DNA of 64,000 nucleotides from contig NZ_CP022998.1 of NCBI RefSeq assembly GCF_002277895.1, positions 2,585,501 through 2,649,500 of the forward strand, read 5' to 3'. This document shows positions 9,621 through 17,364 of the stretch, piece by piece. This DNA comes from Rhizobium sp. 11515TR. GTDB lineage: Bacteria; Pseudomonadota; Alphaproteobacteria; Rhizobiales; Rhizobiaceae. A program made the position numbers and the translations under genes. The notes under the pieces are model-generated. The model did no database searches. It saw nothing but the letters and a program-made list of their open reading frames with translations, and was not told the DNA's origin. Position 1 is the stretch's first letter, and every line of letters starts with the position of its first letter.

Positions 9621-10313
9621 ATGACGACTGCCGACTATGTCGCCCTCGCCCTTTTCATCTTTCTCTGGGTCGCGCTGAACTGGATCACCAGCAGCGCCAG
9701 CTTCTTCAATCGCATCAGCCTGACTCGGGCAATGAATGATCGTCGCCGCGAATGGATCTACAACTCGCTTCGCCGCGACCTGAAAATGATCGACACGCAG
9801 ATCCTCTCAGGCCTGCAGAACGGCACCGGCTTCTTTGCCTCCACATCGATCTTCGCCATCGGCAGCTGCTTTGCGCTTCTTGGGGCCACCGATAAGATCA
9901 ACGCCTTCTTCTCGGATATGCCCTTCATTCTCAATGGTGGTCGCACAGCCTTCGAAATCAAGGTGGCCGGGCTTGCCTGCCTCTTCGGCTATGCCTTTTT
10001 CAAGTTCGGCTGGGCTTACCGCCTGTTCAACTATTGCACCATTCTCTTCGGTTCGCTGCCGATGCGCGAGGACGTCCTTCTCGATCCCGCGGGTGCGGAA
10101 AGAGCGGCCGAGCGCGTGGTACGCATGAACATTATCGCGGCGCGCAATTTCAACGCCGGCCTCAGGGCGATTTTCCTGTCCATCGGCTATCTCGGTTGGT
10201 TCCTGAGCCCTTACGTTTTCATGGTCACGACCATGTTCATCATCATTGTGCTGGTTCGCCGGCAGTTTTTTTCCGATGCCCGTCTGGCCATTATGGATAG
10301 CGATGTGCCATGA
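9621..10313 (+). CDS. DUF599 family integral membrane protein
   Basis: 230 residues with about four hydrophobic helices (residues 4-20, 75-95, 113-135 and 180-215). It matches the DUF599 family, recognisable from ALNWITSSASFFNR, RRREWI and the NGTGFFASTSIFAIG segment. The family has no assigned function. It is followed after 60 bp by an acyltransferase-like membrane gene on the same strand, and the two may be cotranscribed. Confidence 0.85.
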   Translation: MTTADYVALALFIFLWVALNWITSSASFFNRISLTRAMNDRRREWIYNSLRRDLKMIDTQILSGLQNGTGFFASTSIFAIGSCFALLGATDKINAFFSDMPFILNGGRTAFEIKVAGLACLFGYAFFKFGWAYRLFNYCTILFGSLPMREDVLLDPAGAERAAERVVRMNIIAARNFNAGLRAIFLSIGYLGWFLSPYVFMVTTMFIIIVLVRRQFFSDARLAIMDSDVP

Positions 10314-10373
10314 CATGCCCGCGTCGTCTGAAGCGGCGCTGTGATCTGAGTTCATGCCTAGAAGGACCCGCCA

Positions 10374-11363
10374 ATGGTCGCTATCGCCGAGAGTGCCGAT
10401 GCACCGCAAAAGACGCCACGCATCGGCATTCTGGACACGGCGCGCGGCATCGCGCTCCTGGCCATGGCAAGCTATCACTGCACCTGGGATTTCGAGTTTT
10501 TCGGCTATCTCGATTCCGGCACGGCGGAAACAGGCTGGCTGAAGCTTTACGCCCGCGCGATCGCCAGCACCTTCCTGTTCCTGGCAGGAGTCAGCCTTGT
10601 GCTTGCCAATACGCCGCAGATTCGCTGGCGCTCCTACTGGCGACGACTGGGCATGATTGTGGCGGCCGCCGCTGCCATCTCCCTCGTCACCTTCATCGGC
10701 ATGCGCGACGAATGGATATTCTTCGGCATCCTGCACAGCATCGCGGCGGCGAGCCTCATCGGGCTCTTATTCTTGCGTCTGCCGGCATTCGTGACGCTTC
10801 TGGTCGCAGCATTGCTCACCGTCGGCATCGTGATCGACAACGTCGTTGCTCCGCTGTCGCTGCATTCGACGTTCTTCGACGCGCCGTGGCTCTGGTGGGT
10901 CGGGCTTTCGGAAAACATCCAGCGTTCGAACGACTACGTGCCGCTCTTCCCTTGGCTGACGCCATTTCTGTTCGGCCTCGGCATCGCGAAATTGGCGACC
11001 TCCCTCGGCTGGCTTAAGTCCTTGGCGAAGTTCGGCTCCGGCCGCAATCTCGTTGCTCGTGCCGGTCGGCACAGCTTGATCTTCTATCTGGTTCACCAGC
11101 CGGTGCTATTCGGCCTGGTCTATCTGTTGTCCCTTGTCGCACCGGCTCCGCCGCAGGACCCGACGGTCGGCTATATCAGGCAATGCGTGGCCTCCTGCAC
11201 GCGATCGGGCAGCGAAGCCATGTGCCGCAGCTTTTGCCAATGCACACTCGACAAGTTGCAGGCTCAGAATCTCTTCAAACCACTGGAATCTGGGGCGATC
11301 AAAGCAGATAGCGATGAACGCGTAAGCCGAATCGCGATACAATGCACGGATGAAGCGCAATGA
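10374..11363 (+). CDS. DUF1624 / heparan-alpha-glucosaminide N-acetyltransferase-like membrane protein
   Basis: 329 residues with about eight transmembrane helices. The start (RIGILDTARGIALLAMASYH) carries the conserved D-x-x-R-G-x-A-x-x-x-M pattern of the DUF1624 acyltransferase family, which includes human HGSNAT. The family is thought to move acetyl groups across membranes onto sugars. The last 65 residues form an unusual cysteine-rich tail (C-x3-C, then C-x3-C-x-C and a final C) after the last helix. GAAGGA about 7 nt before the ATG supports the start. The substrate is unknown. Confidence 0.8.
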   Translation: MVAIAESADAPQKTPRIGILDTARGIALLAMASYHCTWDFEFFGYLDSGTAETGWLKLYARAIASTFLFLAGVSLVLANTPQIRWRSYWRRLGMIVAAAAAISLVTFIGMRDEWIFFGILHSIAAASLIGLLFLRLPAFVTLLVAALLTVGIVIDNVVAPLSLHSTFFDAPWLWWVGLSENIQRSNDYVPLFPWLTPFLFGLGIAKLATSLGWLKSLAKFGSGRNLVARAGRHSLIFYLVHQPVLFGLVYLLSLVAPAPPQDPTVGYIRQCVASCTRSGSEAMCRSFCQCTLDKLQAQNLFKPLESGAIKADSDERVSRIAIQCTDEAQ

Positions 11364-11375
11364 CAGGGTTATTCT

Positions 11376-11849
11376 ATGAATGCCTATCGTTCGAAGTCGC
11401 TGAGTTTTCCGTGGCCGCCCCTGCTTTATAGCCTCGCCATCATAGCGGCGCTGTCGCTGCAGCGGTGGTATCCCTTGCCTTTGCCCTTCATCTGGGCGCT
11501 GGTTTCCTGGATGGTTGGCGCGATCCTGACCGCCTTCGCAGTGACACTGAACGTCTGGGCCGTCAAGACGCTGCTGGAACGCCGCACGACCATTCTGACC
11601 CAACGCTGCAGCGCGCATCTGGTGACGTCAGGCCCCTTTCGCTTCACCCGCAATCCAACCTATTTCGGCTATACCTTGCTGACCGCGGGTCTCGGCCTGC
11701 TGATCGGCAATCTCTGGTTCCTGCCCATGGCGGCCGCGGCAGCTGCCTTGACGACCTTGCTCGTCATCCGCTGCGAGGAGATGCATCTCCTCTCGCGATT
11801 CGGCTGCGAATTTGAGTTCTATTGCAAGCGGACGCGCCGCTGGCTTTGA
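11376..11849 (+). CDS. Isoprenylcysteine carboxyl methyltransferase (ICMT)-family membrane protein
   Basis: A 157-residue protein with four hydrophobic helices. The segment GPFRFTRNPTYFGYTLL (about residues 87-103) matches the R-x-P-x-Y motif, and CEEMHLLSRFG (about 132-142) is the E-x-x-L region of the ICMT/phospholipid methyltransferase superfamily, where S-adenosylmethionine binds. Bacterial members modify small molecules or lipids, and the actual substrate is not known. It starts 12 bp after the DUF1624 gene, so the two are very probably one operon. Confidence 0.8.
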   Translation: MNAYRSKSLSFPWPPLLYSLAIIAALSLQRWYPLPLPFIWALVSWMVGAILTAFAVTLNVWAVKTLLERRTTILTQRCSAHLVTSGPFRFTRNPTYFGYTLLTAGLGLLIGNLWFLPMAAAAAALTTLLVIRCEEMHLLSRFGCEFEFYCKRTRRWL

Positions 11850-11871
11850 CAAGCTAAAGGCTTAAAGCGTC

Positions 11872-12261
11872 TCAAGTCCCGACGCCGATTTCGGCGAGAC
11901 GGCCCAGGCATGCTTCCTCGACATTGTCGAGTTCGCTCAGCGTATCATCGATATCCTTGCGCTTCTGACGCAGCTCATCGCGCTTTTCGTCTACGCGCTT
12001 CATCAGCAGCTTCAGCTGGCCGATCTCGCCCGGGGGCTCCTTGTAAACTTGAATGATCTCGCGAATTTCGGCAATGGTGAAGCCGATGCGGCGGCCGCGC
12101 AGGATTTCCATGATCAGACGCCGGTCGGCCGGACGGAACAGGCGAGTGCGCCCCCTGCGCTCGGGGTGAATGAGGCCCTCGTCCTCATAGAACCTCAACG
12201 TCCGCGTCGAAACCCCGAATTCCCGAGTGAGCTCCGTTATGCTATAGTATCCGTCGACCAA
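11872..12261 (-). CDS. MerR family transcriptional regulator
   Basis: 129 residues. The N-terminal winged helix (YYSITELTREFGVSTRTLRF, then YEDEGLI) is the MerR DNA-binding domain. A long helix (about residues 75-120) for dimerisation follows, and the short C-terminus has only one cysteine, so metal sensing of the MerR/CueR kind is not evident. It most resembles the short regulators of branched-chain amino acid or fatty acid breakdown in alphaproteobacteria (LiuR-like), but the target is not shown. A strong palindrome lies 33 bp before its start, suggesting self-control. Confidence 0.9.
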   Translation of the reverse strand: MVDGYYSITELTREFGVSTRTLRFYEDEGLIHPERRGRTRLFRPADRRLIMEILRGRRIGFTIAEIREIIQVYKEPPGEIGQLKLLMKRVDEKRDELRQKRKDIDDTLSELDNVEEACLGRLAEIGVGT

Positions 12262-12293
12262 GAATCCGCCCCTATCTGCTGCCCATGATAATA

Positions 12294-12315
12294 TTGACTT
12301 TTACGTAATAGTCAA
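12294..12315. promoter_or_regulatory. 22-bp palindrome, probable MerR operator
   Basis: Arms TTGACT (12294-12299) and AGTCAA (12310-12315) enclose TTTACGTAAT. The whole is a perfect inverted repeat except for one mismatched pair. Dyads of this length are typical of MerR-family operators, and the site lies in the promoter region of the MerR gene that ends at 12261. The rest of the gap up to 12699 holds no gene or structure that I can support. Confidence 0.65.
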
Positions 12316-12699
12316 TTTTTACGGGTTGCCGCCGTTTCATACCCGCCAGTGCAGGACAAAACACAGGCTCATTAGGCCTGAGAGGACGAAATTCCCGTAA
12401 ATTCGATGGTCATAAAGACAGCAGACGCCTCGGCGATGCGATGCGCGAATCAATGCGACGGGAAGTACGAAATGGTGGAATATGGCGATTGTATCTTCAA
12501 CAATGGCAGAGGTCATTCGGCTCGAAGGCGTTGAGCTCGCTCGACGCCCCTAATAAGGTTCGCTTGAAATCGATATAAAAACAAGTGGATGATGGAAAAA
12601 GCTCATAGGGAAAGCGCTGCATCGAGGCGGTAGCATTGCCATCATCTTCCCCTTATCCTAGCAGCCTCCTACCCATGTCCTCCGTCCCACAAGAGTGCC

Positions 12700-13194
12700 G
12701 TGTCCGCCCGCCCCATCATCCGCTTTCCTGATCCGCTATTACGAACCGCCTGCGCTGCTGTCACCGCCTTCGACGACGATCTGCGAGCGCTCGTCAACGA
12801 CCTGCTGGATACGATGCGGGCTGCGCCCGGCGTTGGCATCACCGGCCCGCATATCGGCGTCCTCAAGCGCGTCGTCGTAATCGAACTCAGCCGCGAGGAT
12901 GGCGTGCGTACCTATATCAATCCGGAAATCCTATGGTCGTCGCCGGAAACCATGCGGCATACGGAGGGCAGCGTTTCCATGCCCGGAGTGACGGAAGAGA
13001 TCGTCAGGCCGAAATCGATCCGCTTTCGCTATCGGGATATCGCCGGCGAGTACCATGAAGCGAAGGCGCACGACTTTCTGGCCATCTGCATCCAACACGA
13101 GATCGACCAGCTGGACGGCATTTTCTGGCTGCAGCGGCTTTCCAAGCTCAAGCGCGACCGGCTTGTAAAAAAATGGGAAAAGATGCGAGCTTGA
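12700..13194 (+). CDS. Peptide deformylase-like protein with degenerate active site
   Basis: 164 residues, GTG start, clearly of the peptide deformylase fold along its whole length. Real deformylases need three motifs: GxGLAAxQ, EGCLS and HExDH, the cysteine and two histidines binding the metal. Here the first reads GVGITGPH (44-51), the second EGSVS (89-93, Ser91 replacing the metal-ligand Cys) and the third HEIDQ (133-137, Gln replacing the second His). Only the first His and the catalytic Glu remain. The protein is therefore probably not a normal deformylase and may have another role. The reading frame is intact with normal codon use, so it is not simply decaying. The ribosome site is weak. 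Confidence 0.85.
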   Translation: MSARPIIRFPDPLLRTACAAVTAFDDDLRALVNDLLDTMRAAPGVGITGPHIGVLKRVVVIELSREDGVRTYINPEILWSSPETMRHTEGSVSMPGVTEEIVRPKSIRFRYRDIAGEYHEAKAHDFLAICIQHEIDQLDGIFWLQRLSKLKRDRLVKKWEKMRA

Positions 13195-13209
13195 TGTCAT
13201 AAAAGGAAA

Positions 13210-13229
13210 CGGGCGCCCAAAGGCGCCCG
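13210..13229 (-). terminator. Terminator of the minus-strand secreted protein gene
   Basis: 8-bp stem CGGGCGCC/GGCGCCCG with a 4-nt loop. Read on the minus strand it is followed by a T-rich stretch (TTTCCTTTT, 13201-13209), as expected for the gene whose stop lies at 13254. It may also serve the convergent deformylase-like gene. Confidence 0.7.
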
Positions 13230-13253
13230 CTCGGTAATCGCTTGGCTTCGCAA

Positions 13254-13790
13254 TCAGCCCTTGAGCTTGGAATTGCAGAGGCTGTAATAGCCGCCGCCCT
13301 TCTGGATCCACTTCAGGCCGCCGAGCGAATTGCTGGCCTTGGCGGCGTTATATGCGTCGACGCAGGTGTGGAAGCGGCCCTTGCCGGGCGTCTCGGTAGC
13401 ATATTTGGGATCAACTTTTGCCGGGAAGGTTACGCCAGCCGGAGCAGCCGTCGTCGGCTTTGCCGGTTCGGCTGCCGGCGGCTTCGTCGCGTCGGGCTCG
13501 CTGGCATCGACCTTGGCTGCCGCGGTGGTCTTCGCTGGCTTGGCAGGCGTCGTAGCCGCTGGTGCGGTGGTTGCGGGAGCGGTGGTCGTAGTGGCGCTGG
13601 CGTCCGCACTGCACTGCGTTGCGCGGAAGTCATTCCACTTCTGGCCGTTCAAGGTACCAGCGGTCTTGGCCGCCTGGTATTTGGCGCTGCACTCTTTCAT
13701 GGTTAGCGCAGAAGCTGAAGAAGCGAGGCCCATCGAGCCTACAACTGTGAGAGACGCAAGAGACATCAACAGGATGGCACGACTTGTCAT
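13254..13790 (-). CDS. Secreted protein with two copies of a Cys/Lys-Trp motif
   Basis: 178 residues from the ATG at 13790, chosen because GGAGG lies 8 nt upstream. A signal peptide ends near ASA. Two related blocks flank a low-complexity Ala/Thr/Pro linker of about 90 residues: the first is MKECSAKYQAAKTAGTLNGQ then KW, the second CVDAYNAAKASNSLGGLKW. The shared pattern is C-x4-Y-x-A-A-K-x5-L-x-G-x-K-W with a second Cys downstream in each block, suggesting one disulfide per unit. Similar proteins are widespread in Rhizobiales as hypotheticals. Function unknown; envelope location is likely. Confidence 0.75.
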   Translation of the reverse strand: MTSRAILLMSLASLTVVGSMGLASSASALTMKECSAKYQAAKTAGTLNGQKWNDFRATQCSADASATTTTAPATTAPAATTPAKPAKTTAAAKVDASEPDATKPPAAEPAKPTTAAPAGVTFPAKVDPKYATETPGKGRFHTCVDAYNAAKASNSLGGLKWIQKGGGYYSLCNSKLKG

Positions 13791-14082
13791 TGGCATATCC
13801 TCCGCTCTATGACGAATGTCGAAACTATTAATCGTATCGTCCATATCGATTGTCAATCGACGCGCGATCTGGGGGCGACGGAAGACACCATATGCGGACG
13901 AACATGAACGCAAACTGTACAAAAATAGCCATCAAAAAGAGTGGTTTGGCGGAATTGACAATCCTTGATGGCGGTTCGCCGGAGCGCTGAGCTCAGCCGG
14001 AGGTAGAAAGAGACCGCAGCCCCGATCTGGCACATTGGCAGGCATGATTCTGCTATTCGCAGGTTAGCGATGCGCTTGGGCT

Positions 14083-14357
14083 TCAATAGCACTCATAATG
14101 GGGAGCCGGGCAGGTTGCGGTCGCGAGACTGAAATCCTGGCAATTGCATTGGACGTGAAACTGTTGATCTGCCGTTGCAGATGTCGCGCTGTAGATCGAA
14201 AAGCCGGTGCCGATATCGGCCGGACGAGACCGACGCTGAAGGAATAGGTCGAAGCGGCGCTTTGCGACGGCGAGTTGTCCTGCTGAGCCGACGCCATGAA
14301 TGGAAGGCAAAGCACACTGAAGATGGCAAGCGATAGCCTTGAAGACGATTTGGCCAT
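14083..14357 (-). pseudogene. Frameshifted copy of a small secreted cysteine-rich protein
   Basis: The frame opening at 14357 gives a signal peptide (MAKSSSRLSLAIFSVLCLPF) and SAASTYSFSV. The homologous continuation, RPADIGTGFSIYS then VQCNCQDFSLATATCP and HYECY, lies in another frame that ends at TGA 14083. Together the two halves align along their length with the intact gene immediately upstream (14376-14693). The total of 275 bp is one base short of a multiple of three, which points to a single-base deletion near 14240-14260. Left unrepaired, the first frame reads on to 14064 as unrelated sequence. A sequencing error cannot be excluded. Confidence 0.7.
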
Positions 14358-14375
14358 ATCGCACGTTCACCTTTC

Positions 14376-14693
14376 CTATTGGCACATCAGATAGGCGTGC
14401 GGAACGCAGGTGCATGCGTAAGATTGGGTCGGGCACGTCATGTCCTGCAATGTCCGGTCGTCGCAATTGCACGTTACGAAATAGGACGAATTGTTCGGCA
14501 TCTTCAGAATGCTCGAGGTGGAATAGCCGCTGCCAAGATCCGCGCGTCGATAGCTGAAGCTCGAAGCCGAATTCTGAGCATTCTGGTTGCTGCCGGCGGT
14601 CTGCGCCATGACCGGCAGGACGGACACGGTAAGGAGGAGCAACGCCTTTAAGCCTGTCTTCCAATAACGGGTCACGCCAAAAACGGCTCTCAT
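14376..14693 (-). CDS. Small secreted cysteine-rich protein
   Basis: 105 residues with a signal peptide (cleavage near residue 31, after VMAQ) and a mature domain ending in a cysteine cluster: CNC, then TCP, then CTC and a final C. GGAG upstream of the ATG at 14693 supports the start. A related but frameshifted copy follows 18 bp downstream, and the two share the pattern CNC-x-D-x(2)-L-x(3)-TCP-x(2,3)-Y-x-C. No known family was recognised. Periplasmic or outer-surface location is likely and disulfides are probable. Confidence 0.7.
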   Translation of the reverse strand: MRAVFGVTRYWKTGLKALLLLTVSVLPVMAQTAGSNQNAQNSASSFSYRRADLGSGYSTSSILKMPNNSSYFVTCNCDDRTLQDMTCPTQSYACTCVPHAYLMCQ

Positions 14694-14899
14694 GTCCTTA
14701 CTCCATTCTGCAGTTTTATTTGGGAATGAACTCTAATTTCGGAATGTTTCTTCCGTTTCTCCGTGTGTTGCGAAACCTCTCCCATCCGCAATTTCCAGCC
14801 ATGAGATGAACGGAACGACGCCGGTGCAGCGTCTCGGCACAATGGGTTGGGAAAACCCTTGTGGCTTGCATCCGACTCCTGACCGACGATATCACCACC

Positions 14900-15094
14900 G
14901 CTCGGAGGGAAAAAGTCGTTAGGACCCTATCAAAGACTGACGGCGATCACGGTTTCGCGAGGAATGGAGCGATTGCGGGACAGATACAACCTGTCCTGAA
15001 ACTGGGACCTTGAAGTGCAGACGCATCGCCCTATTTTCATTAGTGCAGTTCCCCTCTCTGTGCCCTGGATGCTCTCCCTTCCAGGGCATTTTTC
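14900..15094 (+). ncRNA. Candidate small RNA ending in a strong intrinsic terminator
   Basis: A textbook terminator (15061-15094) lies on the plus strand with no plus-strand gene before it for several hundred bases, which suggests an independent transcript. A possible promoter, CTTGCA (14865-14870), 17 nt, GATATC (14888-14893), would start transcription near 14900, giving about 195 nt. An internal hairpin GGACAG/CTGTCC (14978-14983 with 14991-14996) is present. The terminator loop is C/T-rich, a common seed type in rhizobial small RNAs. The 5' end is a guess and no homology to a named family is claimed. Confidence 0.45.
15061..15094 (+). terminator. Rho-independent terminator in an intergenic region
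   Basis: Perfect 9-bp stem TGCCCTGGA/TCCAGGGCA (15061-15069 with 15080-15088), 10-nt loop, followed by TTTTTC. No plus-strand coding gene ends nearby. The minus strand lacks a T-run, so the orientation is clear. Confidence 0.85.
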
Positions 15095-15273
15095 TTTCAG
15101 GGCACTTTTCCTGTCGACGGGGTATGCGGTGAAAACGGATCTTCGCACCAAATGATTCGCAACGGCTCCCAAATGGGGGTAAGCTCTCCTCACCGTTGGC
15201 TACCGAACCCGTAGGCGCCATCGGCTGAGAGAGATGACGCGCTCTCGCCTGCAGAGGTCAAGGAGTTACCCGC

Positions 15274-15435
15274 ATGACCTCGCATGATAATCACGACAAT
15301 ATATTGAGCGATCAGAAACTGCATGATCTTCTCAAGGCAGAAGACAAAATAGATCTTTTGGAAAAATCGACACGGCGCCCTTTGGATGAATTGGAAGTGC
15401 CCGTGGCAGAGGATGCCGAACAGCTTCCCTTGTGA
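15274..15435 (+). CDS. Small acidic protein, 53 residues
   Basis: A short frame (MTSHDNHDNILSDQKLHDLL at its start, ending EQLPL) preceded by a very good ribosome site, AAGGAG 8 nt before the ATG. It is rich in Asp, Glu and Leu, with a heptad-like helix in the middle and no hydrophobic segment. Codon use is acceptable but less GC-biased than the neighbours. Function unknown. The stem GGACAGGTC/GACCTGTCC follows at 15463-15484. It converges with lipB. Confidence 0.6.
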   Translation: MTSHDNHDNILSDQKLHDLLKAEDKIDLLEKSTRRPLDELEVPVAEDAEQLPL

Positions 15436-15462
15436 GCGATGGCGGCTTTTTCGCGGTAGATC

Positions 15463-15484
15463 GGACAGGTCGTTTGACCTGTCC
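15463..15484. other. Stem-loop between convergent genes
   Basis: Perfect 9-bp stem GGACAGGTC/GACCTGTCC with a GTTT loop, lacking a T-run. A second stem, GATCGCC/GGCGATC, lies at 15517-15534 next to the lipB stop. They probably serve as 3' ends for the small gene and lipB. Confidence 0.45.
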
Positions 15485-15545
15485 TGCTTAGCGCCAGAAT
15501 TCCGCGCAGCGTCCTGGATCGCCTTCTGGCGATCACCGATTGGCT

Positions 15546-16262
15546 TCACGCGTCATTGATCGTTTCGCCGAAGACTTGTTCGAACGCCTCACGGAGGCGG
15601 ATATCGACATCCGCCATTATGACCGGCAAGCCGAGATCGACGAGGCTGGTGACGCCATAAGCCGAGATTCCGCAAGGAATGATGCCGGTGAAGTGCCCGA
15701 GATCGGGGTCGACGTTCAGCGAAAGGCCATGAAACGTCACCCATTTGCGCACGCGGATGCCGAGGGCTGCAATTTTGTCCTCCGCCACGGTGCCGTCAGC
15801 CAGAGTGGGCTTTTCCGGACGCCTGACCCAGACGCCAACTCGATCTTCGCGTCTCTCGCCGCGCACATTCATCGAATCAAGCGTGCGAATGATGACCTCC
15901 TCGAGCGCGCCGACGAAGGCGCGGATATCCTGCTGCCGACACTTCAGGTCCAGCATGACATAGGCCACGCGCTGACCTGGCCCGTGATAGGTATATTCGC
16001 CGCCGCGTCCGGTCGCAAAGACCGGGAATCGATCCGGCTCGATCAGATCGGCAGCATTGGCGCTGGTGCCCGCGGTATAGAGTGGCGGATGCTCGACCAG
16101 CCATACGAGTTCAGGCGCCCGCCCCTCGGCAATCGCGGCCACTTCCGCCTCCATCGTGCCTACGGCCTCTTCATATGGCACGAGGCCGTCGCTGATCCGC
16201 CAGCGGACGGGCGGAGTGCCTTGAACGGGAAACATTTGATGAGAAAGTTCGGTGCGAAGCAT
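15546..16262 (-). CDS. lipB: Octanoyl-[acyl carrier protein]:protein N-octanoyltransferase
   Basis: 238 residues. LipB transfers octanoate from ACP to the lipoyl domains of GcvH and the 2-oxoacid dehydrogenases, the first step of lipoate synthesis, in the cytoplasm. The family motifs are present: [11 protein letters not shown], the glycine/histidine region [16 protein letters not shown], and the catalytic Cys in GIIPCGIS followed by the conserved lysine region. AAAGGAC about 7 nt before the ATG at 16262 supports this start over a more upstream ATG at 16331. It serves the glycine cleavage H protein encoded at 32198. Confidence 0.93.
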   Translation of the reverse strand: MLRTELSHQMFPVQGTPPVRWRISDGLVPYEEAVGTMEAEVAAIAEGRAPELVWLVEHPPLYTAGTSANAADLIEPDRFPVFATGRGGEYTYHGPGQRVAYVMLDLKCRQQDIRAFVGALEEVIIRTLDSMNVRGERREDRVGVWVRRPEKPTLADGTVAEDKIAALGIRVRKWVTFHGLSLNVDPDLGHFTGIIPCGISAYGVTSLVDLGLPVIMADVDIRLREAFEQVFGETINDA

Positions 16263-16501
16263 ATGGCAGTCCTTTGCGCGCCGCGCCGGCCGCATATGTG
16301 GAAAACCTGCGTGCCGACGGGTTGTCCACATATGGCGCTATTCGGGCGGGAATTCAAACAGGTAAGGCGTTTCCGCCGCATCCGGACCAGCTCGATCGGG
16401 CGAGCTGTGAAGGAATTTAAAAAAACTGACATATCGCTCTTGTGCCCCCCGAATGCTTTTGCTACATGCAGCCGCGCCGGAGCAATCTGGCCTACCACGA
16501 T

Positions 16502-16586
16502 GCGGTCGTGGCGGAATTGGTAGACGCGCAGCGTTGAGGTCGCTGTGGGGCAACCCGTGGAAGTTCGAGTCTTCTCGACCGCACCA
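16502..16586 (+). tRNA. tRNA-Leu (anticodon GAG)
   Basis: The acceptor stem GCGGTCG (16502-16508) pairs with CGACCGC (16576-16582), followed by A and an encoded CCA (16584-16586). The anticodon stem CAGCG/CGCTG holds TTGAGGT, so the anticodon is GAG. A long variable arm (class II tRNA) and the T-arm TTCGAGT are visible. A strong terminator follows immediately. No integrase or att duplication was seen beside it. Confidence 0.96.
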
Positions 16587-16590
16587 AAAA

Positions 16591-16612
16591 CCCGGCTTTG
16601 GCCGGGTTTTTT
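16591..16612 (+). terminator. Rho-independent terminator of tRNA-Leu
   Basis: Stem CCCGGC/GCCGGG with a 4-nt loop (16591-16606), flanked by A-run and T-run that extend the pairing, then six T residues. Confidence 0.92.
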
Positions 16613-16876
16613 GTTTTTGAAACAATACCTAGCCAACACTTGTTTCAGCATGACATTATCTGACATGCCACGTCCGCCCGCTGACGACATGTGAACCGAT
16701 CAAAGCGTCGGGAATATGCGATGCTGCCCCGTTACCCAAACAAGTTGCTCACGAAATTATGCCAAGAGGTAGTTCACCTACCCTGATGGGCCGGAACAGC
16801 GTCGTATTTCCATGGTCACTTGACTTCGCGCCCCTCTCTGGCACCGTGAACTTCTTCAGACATGTGGGGAAGATGG

Positions 16877-17092
16877 ATGACGCCGGAACGCTTTTCAGAA
16901 TGCCTTTTGCATATACGCTGGACGCCCATCAATCTCGCGAGCGCTCTGCAATGCGACCTGTCATGGGTAGAGGCGCTGGAAGCTGGAAATGCCAAAGTCC
17001 CGGAAGGATTGGCGGAATGGCTGGAAACCCTGGCGCAATGCCATGAGAAAGCCGGCGTTCCAACCACCTATCGTGGCCGCGGACACGACTGA
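16877..17092 (+). CDS. Small helix-turn-helix-like protein
   Basis: 71 residues starting MTPERFSECLLHIRWTPINL. The start was chosen because GGGGAAG lies about 4 nt upstream. The order of short helices (LASALQCDLSWVEALEAGNA, then VPEGLAEWLETLA) resembles a minimal Cro/XRE-type DNA-binding fold without extra domains. Proteins of this type recur in Rhizobium genomes as hypotheticals. The target is unknown. It is followed by another small gene on the same strand. Confidence 0.65.
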   Translation: MTPERFSECLLHIRWTPINLASALQCDLSWVEALEAGNAKVPEGLAEWLETLAQCHEKAGVPTTYRGRGHD

Positions 17093-17168
17093 GATTGAGG
17101 GATACGAGCCGGGAAAACGAATGGCAGCTCGAAACAGCGGATAACTCATTCCAACGGAGGGATTGGAG

Positions 17169-17363
17169 ATGAATGATGATTTTCGCTTGAAGCTTATCAA
17201 AATCAGAGGCGAAAAGATCGCCCATCGCAATGAACTGCTGGCGATGAAGATGCAGGACGCAGATACAAAAGGGGCTGGCCAGGATATCGATCTCGACGGC
17301 ATGATCGCCCGCGAACAGCTCGCAATCGATAATCTCGACGATACCATTGCCCGTCTCAGCTAG
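17169..17363 (+). CDS. Small hypothetical protein, helical
   Basis: 64 residues, predicted mostly helical and charged (MNDDFRLKLIKIRGEKIAHR at the start, ending DTIARLS). GGAGGG 8 nt before the ATG at 17169 is a strong ribosome site and decides the start over a TTG six bases earlier. No known domain. A rhizobial intergenic palindrome begins immediately after the stop codon. Confidence 0.65.
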   Translation: MNDDFRLKLIKIRGEKIAHRNELLAMKMQDADTKGAGQDIDLDGMIAREQLAIDNLDDTIARLS

Positions 17364-17364
17364 G

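Noticed and set aside
14716..14898. 60-codon minus-strand open frame upstream of the cysteine-rich gene
   Set aside because: No ribosome site and Arg-rich random composition. The region is better explained as regulatory or small RNA DNA.
16502..16586. Possible integration site at tRNA-Leu
   Set aside because: No integrase, no duplicated 3' tRNA segment, and ordinary genes on both sides.
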